Source: an uncultured Cocleimonas sp. (GTDB taxonomy: Bacteria; Pseudomonadota; Gammaproteobacteria; Thiotrichales; Thiotrichaceae). Taken from it: 64,000 bases of DNA. Within the stretch, counting starts at the first letter, position 1. Each line of letters starts with the position of its first letter. Positions 15,991 to 23,783 of the stretch are shown piece after piece. The position numbers and the translations under genes are program-made. The DNA lies in contig NZ_CANLZW010000010.1 of NCBI RefSeq assembly GCF_947495625.1, forward strand, positions 62,001 to 126,000, read 5' to 3'. The notes under the pieces are model-generated. The model saw only the letters and a program-made list of their open reading frames with translations, had not been told where the DNA came from and did not search any database.

Positions 15991-17358
15991 ATGAATATTT
16001 GGATAAAGAACCCGCTTGCAATTTTTGTTGGTGGTTCCGGAAACGGTAAAAATAGCGATAAGAACGAGTACGCTGAGGGTGTTGTTATAAAAGACAATAA
16101 AATCCTTGAAATACTCTCTCTGGATGAAAAACCCTCAGTACGAGTTGATCAAATATTTGATGCATCAGAGCATGTTGTTTTACCCGGATTAATTAATACT
16201 CATCACCATTTCTATCAAACACTCACACGTGCTTTTCCCGATGCTTTAAATAAAGAATTGTTTCCCTGGTTAAAAAGCCTTTACCCTGTCTGGGCGGGTT
16301 TGAATGAAGAGATGATTCATGTATCTACCCGACTTGCCAGTGTTGAATTATTGTTATCGGGTTGTACCACAGCGGCGGATCATCATTACATTTTTCCTGA
16401 AGCGGCTAGAGAAGCGCTGGATGTTCAAGTTGATGCAATTAACACGGTGGGTATTCGCGCAACCTTGACACGAGGCTCTATGAGCCTAGGTGAAGATGAG
16501 GGCGGCTTGCCACCTCGTAATACTATTCAAACGGAAGATGCTATTCTTGCTGACTGTGATCGGGTTATTGCCCAACACCACGATGCCAGTGAAGGCTCGA
16601 TGATGCAGGTTGCACTAGCACCGTGCTCACCGTTTAGTGTGACCGAAGATTTAATGAAACAAAGTGCAATATTAGCGCGTGAGAAAAAGGTACGTTTGCA
16701 TACTCATCTTGCAGAAACCCATGATGAAAATGATTTCTGTATGAAAATTTTTGGCGTGCGACCTGTTGATTATCTGGAACGTGTTGGCTGGATGTCGGAT
16801 GATGTGTGGCTAGCACATGGGATCCATTTTAACGATGAAGAAATCACTCGTTTAGGAAAAGCAAAGGTGGGCGTGACACACTGCCCAAGCTCTAATATGG
16901 TATTGGGCTCGGGACAATGTCGTACCCTGGATTTAGAAAAAGCAGGATGTCCAGTGGGTTTAGGCGTTGATGGTTCAGCATCCAGTGATTGTTCTAATCT
17001 GATTCAAGAAGTACGGCAGGCGATGCTATTACAACGTCTGCATTATGGTTCTGCGGGGGTGACTCATTTTGATGCATTACGCTGGGTTACAAAAGGTTCT
17101 GCACAATGTCTGGGACGTGATGATATTGGTGAAATAGCCGTCGGCAAGCAAGCTGATCTGGCATTCTTTAAATTGGATGAAATCCGTTTTTCTGGTGCGG
17201 GTGATCCACTGGCTGCATTGTTATTGTGTGGCGCTCACACAGCAGATCGCGTTATGGTTGCGGGTGAATGGAAAGTCATAGATGGCGAAGTGGTTGATCT
17301 GGATATTGCTGAGTTAATGGTGGAGCATACAAACGCGTCAAAGGAATTAGCACGATGA
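15991..17358 (+). CDS. 8-oxoguanine deaminase (amidohydrolase family)
   Basis: A zinc amidohydrolase of 455 residues that probably converts 8-oxoguanine to urate. Metal ligands and catalytic motifs are visible: NTHHHFYQTLTRAFPDALN (about 70-88), HTHLAET, HGIHF and GVDGSASSD. The NTHHHFYQ / RAFP pattern is that of the characterised Pseudomonas 8-oxoguanine deaminase rather than of guanine deaminase or TrzA. It starts the urate-degrading gene run. Its stop overlaps an ATG at 17355 that was probably the original start of the next gene. Hydroxyatrazine-type substrates are a less likely alternative. Confidence 0.87.
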   Translation: MNIWIKNPLAIFVGGSGNGKNSDKNEYAEGVVIKDNKILEILSLDEKPSVRVDQIFDASEHVVLPGLINTHHHFYQTLTRAFPDALNKELFPWLKSLYPVWAGLNEEMIHVSTRLASVELLLSGCTTAADHHYIFPEAAREALDVQVDAINTVGIRATLTRGSMSLGEDEGGLPPRNTIQTEDAILADCDRVIAQHHDASEGSMMQVALAPCSPFSVTEDLMKQSAILAREKKVRLHTHLAETHDENDFCMKIFGVRPVDYLERVGWMSDDVWLAHGIHFNDEEITRLGKAKVGVTHCPSSNMVLGSGQCRTLDLEKAGCPVGLGVDGSASSDCSNLIQEVRQAMLLQRLHYGSAGVTHFDALRWVTKGSAQCLGRDDIGEIAVGKQADLAFFKLDEIRFSGAGDPLAALLLCGAHTADRVMVAGEWKVIDGEVVDLDIAELMVEHTNASKELAR

Positions 17359-17432
17359 ATGCTTTAACAAATACTTCTACAAATGCCTCAACAAAAAAAC
17401 GCCTAAAAGTAGGGGGGTGTCATTATTATTAA
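17355..17432 (+). other. Candidate disrupted 5' end of the OHCU decarboxylase gene
   Basis: An ATG overlapping the deaminase stop (ATGA) has a good AAAGGA site nine bases upstream. It opens a 25-codon frame that runs through the dispersed element and stops at TAA 17430. The decarboxylase coding frame lies +1 from it. The layout suggests that this was the native start and that the element separated it from the rest of the gene. Confidence 0.5.
17393..17421 (+). repeat. GTAGGGGGGTG element at the start of the OHCU decarboxylase gene
   Basis: A7, CGCC, then TAAAAGTAGGGGGGTGTC. It directly precedes in-frame codons ATT ATT ATT AAT CAA of the decarboxylase frame. TAG inside the element is the last in-frame stop upstream. 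Confidence 0.92.
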
Positions 17433-17484
17433 TCAACTGGCTATTCTTAATAAACTAACTAAGGAACAGGCGATTGATGCCTTT

Positions 17485-17943
17485 ATGCAATGTAATACCA
17501 GCCATAGGTGGTGCGAGCGCATGGAGCAAAGTCGACCATTTTCTGACTCTCAATCCTTGTTGGAAAAAGCAGATGAAGTCTGGGCGCTATCTACAAAAGC
17601 AGACTTACTGGAAGCCTTTGAAGGCCACCCCGAAATCGGTAATGTATCTTCGCTCAGAGAAAAATATCGTAATACCGAAAAACTGGCGGGGCATGAACAG
17701 TCTGGCGTTAATACAGCCAATGAAGATACCTTGCAAGTATTGGCTCAGGGCAATAACGATTACAAAGACAAATTTGGTTTCATTTTTATTGTATGTGCCA
17801 CCGGTAAAAGTGCTGAGGAAATGCTTCAGTTGCTTCAACAACGCTTACCCAATAGTCGGAATGAAGAGCTGGAAAATGCCGCTGAAGAACAACGCAAAAT
17901 AACCCAGATTAGATTAAAAAAATTATTAGAGGAAAAAGCATGA
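17485..17943 (+). CDS. uraD: 2-oxo-4-hydroxy-4-carboxy-5-ureidoimidazoline (OHCU) decarboxylase
   Basis: This enzyme converts OHCU to S-allantoin, the last step of urate opening. The coordinates use the first in-frame ATG, but family similarity clearly begins upstream: codons from about 17428 encode INQLAILNKLTKEQAIDAF, the usual first helix. The frame is open only back to 17413, inside the dispersed element, and contains no ATG, GTG or TTG before 17485. Translation must therefore use ATT or CTG, frameshift from ATG 17355, or lose about 20 residues. Catalytic motifs remain: GHPEIGNVSSLREKY and ANEDTLQVLAQGNNDY. It overlaps the next gene by four bases (ATGA). Confidence 0.85.
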   Translation: MQCNTSHRWCERMEQSRPFSDSQSLLEKADEVWALSTKADLLEAFEGHPEIGNVSSLREKYRNTEKLAGHEQSGVNTANEDTLQVLAQGNNDYKDKFGFIFIVCATGKSAEEMLQLLQQRLPNSRNEELENAAEEQRKITQIRLKKLLEEKA

Positions 17944-18281
17944 GCCAAATTACTACCCATGTTTTGGATACAGCTATTGGTAAACCCGCTGAAGGAATTG
18001 ATTTAACTTTATCACAATTAGTCGACAATGAATGGCAGTTACTGGGCGCAGGAATAACCGATAACGACGGTCGTGTTGCTAAGTTATTGGCAGATGAGAT
18101 CAAGCTGGAGGCAGGAAGATACAAGGTTTTGTTTGTAACCGAGGCATACTTTAAAAAGCAGAAAGTAGATGCTTTTTATCCGTATGCTGAAATTGTGTTC
18201 GATATTACTGGCGATGGTGAGCACTACCATATCCCACTGTTGCTATCTCCTTTTGGCTATTCAACGTATAGAGGAAGCTGA
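17940..18281 (+). CDS. uraH: 5-hydroxyisourate hydrolase (transthyretin-related protein)
   Basis: A 113-residue transthyretin-like enzyme that hydrolyses 5-hydroxyisourate, the product of urate oxidation, to OHCU. The N-terminal TTHVLDTAIGKPAEGI and the C-terminal YHIPLLLSPFGYSTYRGS tetrapeptide region (YRGS) are the family hallmarks. The catalytic histidines and arginine fall in these segments. It starts within the stop of the OHCU decarboxylase gene and lies six bases before puuD, so the three urate-opening enzymes are tightly coupled. Confidence 0.95.
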   Translation: MSQITTHVLDTAIGKPAEGIDLTLSQLVDNEWQLLGAGITDNDGRVAKLLADEIKLEAGRYKVLFVTEAYFKKQKVDAFYPYAEIVFDITGDGEHYHIPLLLSPFGYSTYRGS

Positions 18282-18287
18282 TTATTT

Positions 18288-19463
18288 ATGGAAGCTCACA
18301 TAGCAGAATGGCTTAATCTTTTAGTCCGCTGGATTCACTTTATTGTAGGTGTTGCCTGGATTGGCGCATCGTTTTATTTTAACTGGTTAGAAAACCATTT
18401 AAATCGTCAAGCACCTCAAGAAAAGGGCATTGATGGGAATTTATGGGCGGTTCACGGAGGTGGTTTTTATCACCTGAAAAAGTTTGAGAACGGCCCAGAT
18501 AAGCTCCCTGAGGTACTGCATTGGTTCAAATGGGAAGCCTATATGACATGGGTCAGTGGCTTAACCTTGCTGTGTATTGTTTATTATTACAATGCCCAAG
18601 CCATGATGATTGATCCTTCGGTGAGTGATATTTCGACGATAACCTCGGTTTTGATCGGTATTGGAAGTCTGGTGGTGAGTTGGGTCGTTTATGATCAGCT
18701 GTGTAAATCATCTCTGAAACAGAAACCAGAAGTATTAGGGTTACTAATTTTTGCATTTCTGGCAGTGCTTGCCTTCTTGCTAACCTTGGTACTTAGTCCA
18801 AGAGCCGCTTATATCCATGTTGGAGCTGCTATTGGTACGATCATGGCGGCTAATGTGTTTTTTGTGATAATTCCGTCGCAAAAAGAGCTTGTAAAAGCGC
18901 TTTCTGAAGGTCGAGTTCCTGATCCGAGTTTTGGTGAGAACGGTTTGTTACGTTCACGACACAACAATTATCTGACTCTGCCGGTGCTGTTTATTATGAT
19001 TAGTAATCATTATCCGAGTACTTACGGTAATCAATATAATTGGCTGGTGCTAATTGCTGTGTCAGCTGTTGGTGTTCTCGCGCGTCATTACTTTAATATT
19101 CGACACCTTAGAAAAGCGATTTGGATGTTACCAACCGCGATGTTTGGTTTTATACTGATTGTGATGGCGACAATGCCTGCTAAACAAAAAGCATTGGAAG
19201 CCTCAGATAAAGTGACCACCGCACAAATCATGCCTATCATTAATCAGCGTTGTGCAAGTTGTCATAGTGCTAAACCGACACAGCCCGGTTTTGCGGCACC
19301 ACCCGCTGGGTTGGCTTATGATAATCCTATCGATCTTGAAAATAATGCGGATAAGGTCAATACTCAGGTCATGCAAAAAATCATGCCCTTAGGTAATCTC
19401 ACTCAAATGACCGATGAGGAACGCGAACAGGTTAGTCTCTGGTATCGGTCTTTGGAGAAATAG
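18288..19463 (+). CDS. puuD: Membrane urate oxidase PuuD with C-terminal cytochrome c domain
   Basis: A 391-residue integral-membrane urate oxidase of the PuuD (DUF989) family. It oxidises urate to 5-hydroxyisourate using the respiratory chain instead of releasing peroxide. The N-terminal part has about eight membrane segments, beginning with LLVRWIHFIVGVAWIGASFYFNW. The C-terminal 90 residues form a periplasmic class I cytochrome c with CASCH at 322-326 and a likely methionine ligand near KIMPLGNLTQM. The fusion lets electrons pass directly to the terminal oxidase. It sits between uraH and puuE in one operon. Confidence 0.93.
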   Translation: MEAHIAEWLNLLVRWIHFIVGVAWIGASFYFNWLENHLNRQAPQEKGIDGNLWAVHGGGFYHLKKFENGPDKLPEVLHWFKWEAYMTWVSGLTLLCIVYYYNAQAMMIDPSVSDISTITSVLIGIGSLVVSWVVYDQLCKSSLKQKPEVLGLLIFAFLAVLAFLLTLVLSPRAAYIHVGAAIGTIMAANVFFVIIPSQKELVKALSEGRVPDPSFGENGLLRSRHNNYLTLPVLFIMISNHYPSTYGNQYNWLVLIAVSAVGVLARHYFNIRHLRKAIWMLPTAMFGFILIVMATMPAKQKALEASDKVTTAQIMPIINQRCASCHSAKPTQPGFAAPPAGLAYDNPIDLENNADKVNTQVMQKIMPLGNLTQMTDEEREQVSLWYRSLEK

Positions 19464-19464
19464 C

Positions 19465-20370
19465 ATGAAATATCCTCGTGACATGATTGGCTATGGAGCG
19501 AATCCACCACATCCCCAATGGCCAGAAAAGGCGCGTATTGCCGTTCAATTTGTCATCAATTATGAAGAAGGCGGGGAGAATTGCATACTGCATGGTGATG
19601 ATGCCTCTGAGCGTTTTTTGTCTGAAATAGTCGGTGCTGAGGCCTATCAAGGCATGCGGCATGCCAATATGGAATCTATATACGAATATGGTTCGCGTGT
19701 AGGTTTTTGGCGTTTACATCGAATGTTTACCGATCGAGATTTACCCGTTACCGTTTTTGGGGTTGCAATGGCTTTGGAACGTAATCCTGAAGCTGTAGAA
19801 GCGATGTTAAAAGCAGATTGGGAAATCGCCAGTCATGGCTATCGCTGGATTGATTACCAGCATCTTCCTATTGAACTAGAGCGAGAGCATTTACACAAAG
19901 CGATAGAAATCCAAAAAGCGGTTACAGGCTCGAAACCATTAGGCTTTTATCTGGGGCGTGCTAGCCCAAATACAGCCAAACTGGTCGCAGATGAATTTGA
20001 TTTTGTCTATCATGCGGACAGTTATGCCGATGATTTACCTTATTGGGATAAACAATTTAAAAAGGATCAACTTATCGTTCCTTATACCTTGGATTCAAAC
20101 GATATGCGTTTTGCCACACCTCAGGGTTTTAATAGTGGCGATCAGTTTTTCAGTTATATCAAAGATAGTTTTGATTTCCTTTACAAAGAAGGCGAGACTC
20201 AGCCTAAAATGTTATCCATAGGTTTGCACTGCCGTTTGGTTGGAAGACCCGGTCGCGCAGCGGCGCTTGCACGCTTTCTTGATTATATTCAAAGTAAGCA
20301 ACAGGTTTGGGTAACTCGCAGAATCGATATCGCCAATCATTGGCAAGAAAAGTTTAGTACTAATACCTAG
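19465..20370 (+). CDS. puuE: Allantoinase PuuE (polysaccharide-deacetylase fold)
   Basis: A cofactor-independent allantoinase of about 301 residues that hydrolyses allantoin to allantoate. The start MKYPRDMIGYGANPPHPQWP is the family N-terminus and has GGAGA before it; the longer reading from 19414 overlaps puuD and is not conserved. VQFVINYEEGGENCILHGD, SHGYRWIDYQ and FYLGRASPNT are the deacetylase-like motifs. It starts one base after the puuD stop. The metal-dependent amidohydrolase allantoinase is absent, so this gene fills that step. Confidence 0.94.
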   Translation: MKYPRDMIGYGANPPHPQWPEKARIAVQFVINYEEGGENCILHGDDASERFLSEIVGAEAYQGMRHANMESIYEYGSRVGFWRLHRMFTDRDLPVTVFGVAMALERNPEAVEAMLKADWEIASHGYRWIDYQHLPIELEREHLHKAIEIQKAVTGSKPLGFYLGRASPNTAKLVADEFDFVYHADSYADDLPYWDKQFKKDQLIVPYTLDSNDMRFATPQGFNSGDQFFSYIKDSFDFLYKEGETQPKMLSIGLHCRLVGRPGRAAALARFLDYIQSKQQVWVTRRIDIANHWQEKFSTNT

Positions 20371-20455
20371 AAGTCAAAAAATGCAGATATACTCATCTAA
20401 AAAAATAGAATAATTAATCAATGCATTTAGCTTTATCTCTGGAAAATATTAAAAA

Positions 20456-21475
20456 ATGATTAAACAATTTAAACAAGACTACATCAATCTTGCGTCAGCC
20501 AATCTCGGTGCCTTGGCGCTTTATGCGACTGATGATTTTTTTGCTGCGAAGGAACGCTTATTACATGATAAAGAGCCGGTATTTATTGAAGATAAATACG
20601 ATGATCATGGCAAGTGGATGGATGGCTGGGAATCTCGCCGCAAAAGAACCCCTGGACATGATTATTGTATAGTGAGACTCGCACGTCCCGGCTTTATTTA
20701 TGGTGTTGTGATTGATACGTCGCATTTTGTAGGTAATCAACCTCCAGAGATTTCTCTAGATGTTTGTTACTGCACGGGCGTCCCGGATGAAGAGACTGAA
20801 TGGACGACTCTAATTGGTAAAATACCGATTAAAGAAAATGATGTTAAAGCCTGTAAGGTAGAAACTGATCAATTGATTAGCCATGTAAAATTACATATTT
20901 ATCCAGATGGTGGTGTTGCACGTTTGCGTGTGTACGGTCGACCACAAAGTAATTGGGATGAAGTAAGCCCAAATGAAATAATGGATTTAGCAGCTGCCCT
21001 CAATGGGGGTAGAGCCATTGCCTGTAGTGATGAACACTTTGGCGTTATGAATAATATTATTTTTCCTGGGAAAGGTAAAAACATGGGAGATGGCTGGGAA
21101 ACGTCGCGTCGACGTGGTCCTGGACATGACTGGGTTATCATCGCATTAGGTCATGCTGGTCATCTAAAAAAAGTGGTGGTTGATACGGCTCATTTCAAAG
21201 GTAATTATCCTGACACCTGTTCTATTCAAGCGATTTGTTTGGACGATGACTCTTTGGGTATGGATACTGATGCACTCATTGAGGAAAGTAAAAACTGGCC
21301 TGAAATACTCTCTGAACAAAAACTAGAGATGGACATGGAACATAATTTTGGTCATCAGATTAATGATGAAAGTGGAATAAATAACGCTGTAAGCCATGTT
21401 CGTCTAAATATTTATCCAGATGGTGGTATCAGTCGTTTTAGATTGTATGGAACTATCGCCAAATGTGGCGAATAG
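20456..21475 (+). CDS. alc: Allantoicase
   Basis: A 339-residue protein made of two homologous jelly-roll repeats, as in known allantoicases. The first repeat contains DGWESRRKRTPGHDYCIVRL and KLHIYPDGGVARLRVYG. The second contains GDGWETSRRRGPGHDWVIIAL and RLNIYPDGGISRFRLYG. It hydrolyses allantoate to ureidoglycolate and urea in the cytoplasm. It lies 85 bases after puuE and 49 bases before allA on the same strand, continuing the pathway order. Confidence 0.95.
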   Translation: MIKQFKQDYINLASANLGALALYATDDFFAAKERLLHDKEPVFIEDKYDDHGKWMDGWESRRKRTPGHDYCIVRLARPGFIYGVVIDTSHFVGNQPPEISLDVCYCTGVPDEETEWTTLIGKIPIKENDVKACKVETDQLISHVKLHIYPDGGVARLRVYGRPQSNWDEVSPNEIMDLAAALNGGRAIACSDEHFGVMNNIIFPGKGKNMGDGWETSRRRGPGHDWVIIALGHAGHLKKVVVDTAHFKGNYPDTCSIQAICLDDDSLGMDTDALIEESKNWPEILSEQKLEMDMEHNFGHQINDESGINNAVSHVRLNIYPDGGISRFRLYGTIAKCGE

Positions 21476-21524
21476 CAGTAATTAAATACAATGATATATA
21501 GTCAAACAGGATGTCATAAATACT

Positions 21525-22019
21525 ATGCGCGAATTAACTCCTAAGCCATTAACAGCAGAAGCATTTGCACCTTTTGGTGACGTTGTTGACATTGAAAGTG
21601 CCAGTAAAACGTTTTCCATGAATTATGATATGGCCACCCGTTATTACGATCTCGCAGATGTGGATGTTAATGATAATGGCGGTAAGACCTGTATTAGTCT
21701 GGTCAAATCAAAGGCCGTTAAATTACCGTTTGAAGCCACGATGATGGAATATCATCCATTTGGTAGTCAGTTGTTTCATCCCTTGGGCGATATTCCGTTT
21801 CTGATACTGGTTGCTCCGCCCGCTGAAAAACTGGATATCGATAAGCTGGAACTCTTTATCAGTAATGGCAGGCAAGGCGTGAATTATCGTAAAGGCGCAT
21901 GGCATCATTATTTAATACCACTTCAAGAAGACAGTGATTTCATCGTAGTAGACCACATAGCCGATGATAACAACTGTGTTGAAACGGAGCTGGACACTAA
22001 GGTTATTTTGAAGCTTTAG
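21525..22019 (+). CDS. allA: Ureidoglycolate lyase
   Basis: A 164-residue cupin-like enzyme that splits ureidoglycolate into glyoxylate and urea. The opening LTPKPLTAEAFAPFGDVVD, the central MEYHPFGSQLFHPLG and the late GVNYRKGAWHHYLIPL, with YRKGAWHH at the active site, match the AllA family. It completes the route from urate to glyoxylate. No urease or glyoxylate carboligase genes are in the window. A degenerate copy of the dispersed element follows the stop immediately. Confidence 0.95.
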   Translation: MRELTPKPLTAEAFAPFGDVVDIESASKTFSMNYDMATRYYDLADVDVNDNGGKTCISLVKSKAVKLPFEATMMEYHPFGSQLFHPLGDIPFLILVAPPAEKLDIDKLELFISNGRQGVNYRKGAWHHYLIPLQEDSDFIVVDHIADDNNCVETELDTKVILKL

Positions 22020-22020
22020 T

Positions 22021-22049
22021 AAAAAAGTGCCCCAAAGGTGGGGGGTGAC
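22021..22049 (+). repeat. GTAGGGGGGTG element, divergent copy
   Basis: A6, GTGCCCC, AAAGG, then TGGGGGGTGAC. The stem bases change together relative to the consensus (CCTA/TAGG to CCCC/GGGG), keeping pairing. Confidence 0.8.
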
Positions 22050-22109
22050 TTTTATTCTTTAATTTGTAATCTTTGTCTTTCTTTCGATCTAATTATGATT
22101 TGCTTTAGT

Positions 22110-22140
22110 TATAAATTCCTCTTTGAAAGAGGAATTTATA
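22110..22140. terminator. Bidirectional terminator hairpin
   Basis: TATAAATTCCTCTTT and AAAGAGGAATTTATA are perfect inverted arms. The hairpin lies between the convergent allA and Tsx-like genes. Confidence 0.75.
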
Positions 22141-22200
22141 ACGACATTAGTTTCTAGTTATAATTAATAAGCAGATACTGTTTACTTTGATATAGCAGGC

Positions 22201-22971
22201 TTAGAACGTGAATTTTACCATTGCTTGTGTAACATCTTCGTCCACATTTTTAACGCCGAATTTATTTCTCCATATTTGTTGCTCGATACCCACTTGTAAA
22301 GATTTTCCGAGATTCAGCATTAAGCGTGGTGCTGCTACGATATTGTCTTCTTTCGGCGCACTGCCACCTTTTTCAGCAAACGCATAATCGAGAAAGCCTT
22401 CAAAATTCCACTTTGTAGAACCTAATGTAAACGGACGATTCCAGGTCAGTGTGACCTGTCCACCTAGATCAGTGTCGTCAGCAGCAAAATCGCGGTCACT
22501 TTGCCGTGCATATAAATTCACATTAGCAAACGCGAAGCCTGGAAGTTTAAGTGGTAAACCAACCCCTACTAAATAACCACGTGTTCCTTGACCCATTTCC
22601 AAGGTGGTCGCTACCATAATGTCTTTAACGATACCGAATGACATATCTTTGCCTGTCATTTTTCCGAGAGAAAATCGTGGAGAAAGCTCACTGTAATAGC
22701 TCGTACCTTCATTAAATGGCTCAGTTACATCGATGAATATAAAGTTATCCCCATATTTCCAACCGAGTGAATTTTCAAAAGTTAAAATTGTTCGATCTTT
22801 CTTGCCAAGCTCATAACCACTGCCATTCAGCAGTTGTAGATTGGTTGAGCTCCAATCTGCCGCCTGTGTTGAAATTGTAGAGGCAAGACATAGACAAACT
22901 AAAGCGCTTATTTTAGTTAAGTTTGATTTTAATTGTGTAGATAGCTTGGTTGATGATGGGTTTAAAGGCAT
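22201..22971 (-). CDS. Tsx-like outer-membrane nucleoside porin
   Basis: A 256-residue beta-barrel protein with a signal peptide (cleavage near TQA-AD) and a C-terminal aromatic ending (VKFTF) recognised by the BAM machinery. WSSTNLQLLNGSGYELG, FENSLGWKYGDNFIFIDVTEPF and TLTWNRPF resemble the nucleoside-specific channel Tsx/OmpK family. It probably lets nucleosides cross the outer membrane for the BMP-type ABC transporter encoded nearby. It is transcribed away from xdhABC. A perfect sigma-54-type promoter lies about 100 bases upstream with NtrC-like sites beyond, suggesting nitrogen-limitation control. Confidence 0.8.
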   Translation of the reverse strand: MPLNPSSTKLSTQLKSNLTKISALVCLCLASTISTQAADWSSTNLQLLNGSGYELGKKDRTILTFENSLGWKYGDNFIFIDVTEPFNEGTSYYSELSPRFSLGKMTGKDMSFGIVKDIMVATTLEMGQGTRGYLVGVGLPLKLPGFAFANVNLYARQSDRDFAADDTDLGGQVTLTWNRPFTLGSTKWNFEGFLDYAFAEKGGSAPKEDNIVAAPRLMLNLGKSLQVGIEQQIWRNKFGVKNVDEDVTQAMVKFTF

Positions 22972-23067
22972 TGCATAATCTCCTTATAGATAGCGATAAT
23001 ATTCCTTAAGTAAAACCTGAGTAAAAAATAAAATTGGACAAGTGATAACCAATCTATTATTTACTTC

Positions 23068-23083
23068 AGCAAATTTTGTGCCA
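23068..23083 (-). promoter_or_regulatory. Sigma-54 (-24/-12) promoter for the Tsx-like porin
   Basis: On the minus strand TGGCACAAAATTTGCT matches TGGCAC-N5-TTGCW exactly. The expected start of transcription is near 23057, 86 bases before the porin ATG. Confidence 0.75.
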
Positions 23084-23170
23084 AATGCTGCAGGTGCACA
23101 GAATCGGTATAGTAGGAGCAAGGTAGCAGTGTTTTCTTAAATCGATATTAAGTATAAATTGATAACTCAT

Positions 23171-23217
23171 GCACTGTTCTGGGTGTGTGCATTTATGAAC
23201 ACGCACTATTCTGGGTT
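23171..23217. promoter_or_regulatory. Paired NtrC-like enhancer sites
   Basis: GCACTGTTCTGGGTG (23171-23185) and GCACTATTCTGGGTT (23203-23217) are direct repeats 32 bases apart. They resemble the NtrC site GCACTATATTGGTGC, although the right half is imperfect. They lie 114-160 bases upstream of the expected porin transcript start, a normal enhancer distance. They would have been equally placed for xdhA before the MITE was inserted. Confidence 0.45.
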
Positions 23218-23300
23218 GTTTTCTTTTTTATCTGCTAAGAGTTTATAGAGACTGTTTATTTCTGAGCTTGCCAGATTAAGACTTTATGATAATGGCTTAA

Positions 23301-23561
23301 GGAGCCTCTGATTAAGCCCAATAAAATTCTGTAAGTCTCTAGGGCATCATATCCTAGGCGCACTTTGAAGAGAATGCTTATTGCCTTCACGAAAAGAGCA
23401 ACAACGGAGATGATGCCCTAGAGGCTTACCCTTCGGGGCTTAGCCAAAAACCCAGTCTCTGCGTTGCAGTCATTTGAAAGACATGAGTATTCCTGCATGA
23501 CTACGCCTTGATCCTGAATTTTTGGCGTTGCCAGAATTTATGGGACTTATTCAGAGACTCC
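23301..23561. mobile_element. MITE-like element, 261 bp, with TTAA target duplication
   Basis: Imperfect terminal inverted repeats of about 31 bp (23301-23331 and 23531-23561) begin GGAG and end CTCC. Both sides are flanked by TTAA (23297-23300 and 23562-23565). A second, inner inverted pair lies at 23331-23353 and 23407-23428, built around CTCTAGGGCATCAT. No open reading frame is present. The ends and duplication resemble IS5-group non-autonomous elements. No partner transposase lies in this window. Confidence 0.8.
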
Positions 23562-23566
23562 TTAAC

Positions 23567-23582
23567 TGGCATGAATCTTGCT
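23567..23582 (+). promoter_or_regulatory. Sigma-54 (-24/-12) promoter for xdhABC
   Basis: TGGCATGAATCTTGCT matches TGGCA-N6-TTGCW with correct GG-GC spacing. It lies one base beyond the MITE target duplication. The transcript would start near 23594 with a leader of about 190 bases in which nothing else was recognised. Confidence 0.65.
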
Positions 23583-23783
23583 CAATTACTTAATGGGATA
23601 ATGAAGGACGGTTGGATCTATACACCTTTAATTAAGGATTGGATTTACGCTTTTTTATACATGATTTTATAGATAATACGGTCTACAAAAATTTAATCTC
23701 TGCTATCCTTTAGATTGGATATTATCTATTCAGAGGATAGAAATTTTTAACGTGATCAATACATTTAATGGAGTTTTATTTTA

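Noticed and set aside
17054-17063. GGGGGTGAC in the 8-oxoguanine deaminase gene
   Set aside because: Only nine bases match the dispersed element, and they encode the ordinary stretch SAGVTHF.
17474-17902. 142-codon frame overlapping the OHCU decarboxylase
   Set aside because: It is a shadow frame. The other frame has clear family motifs throughout.
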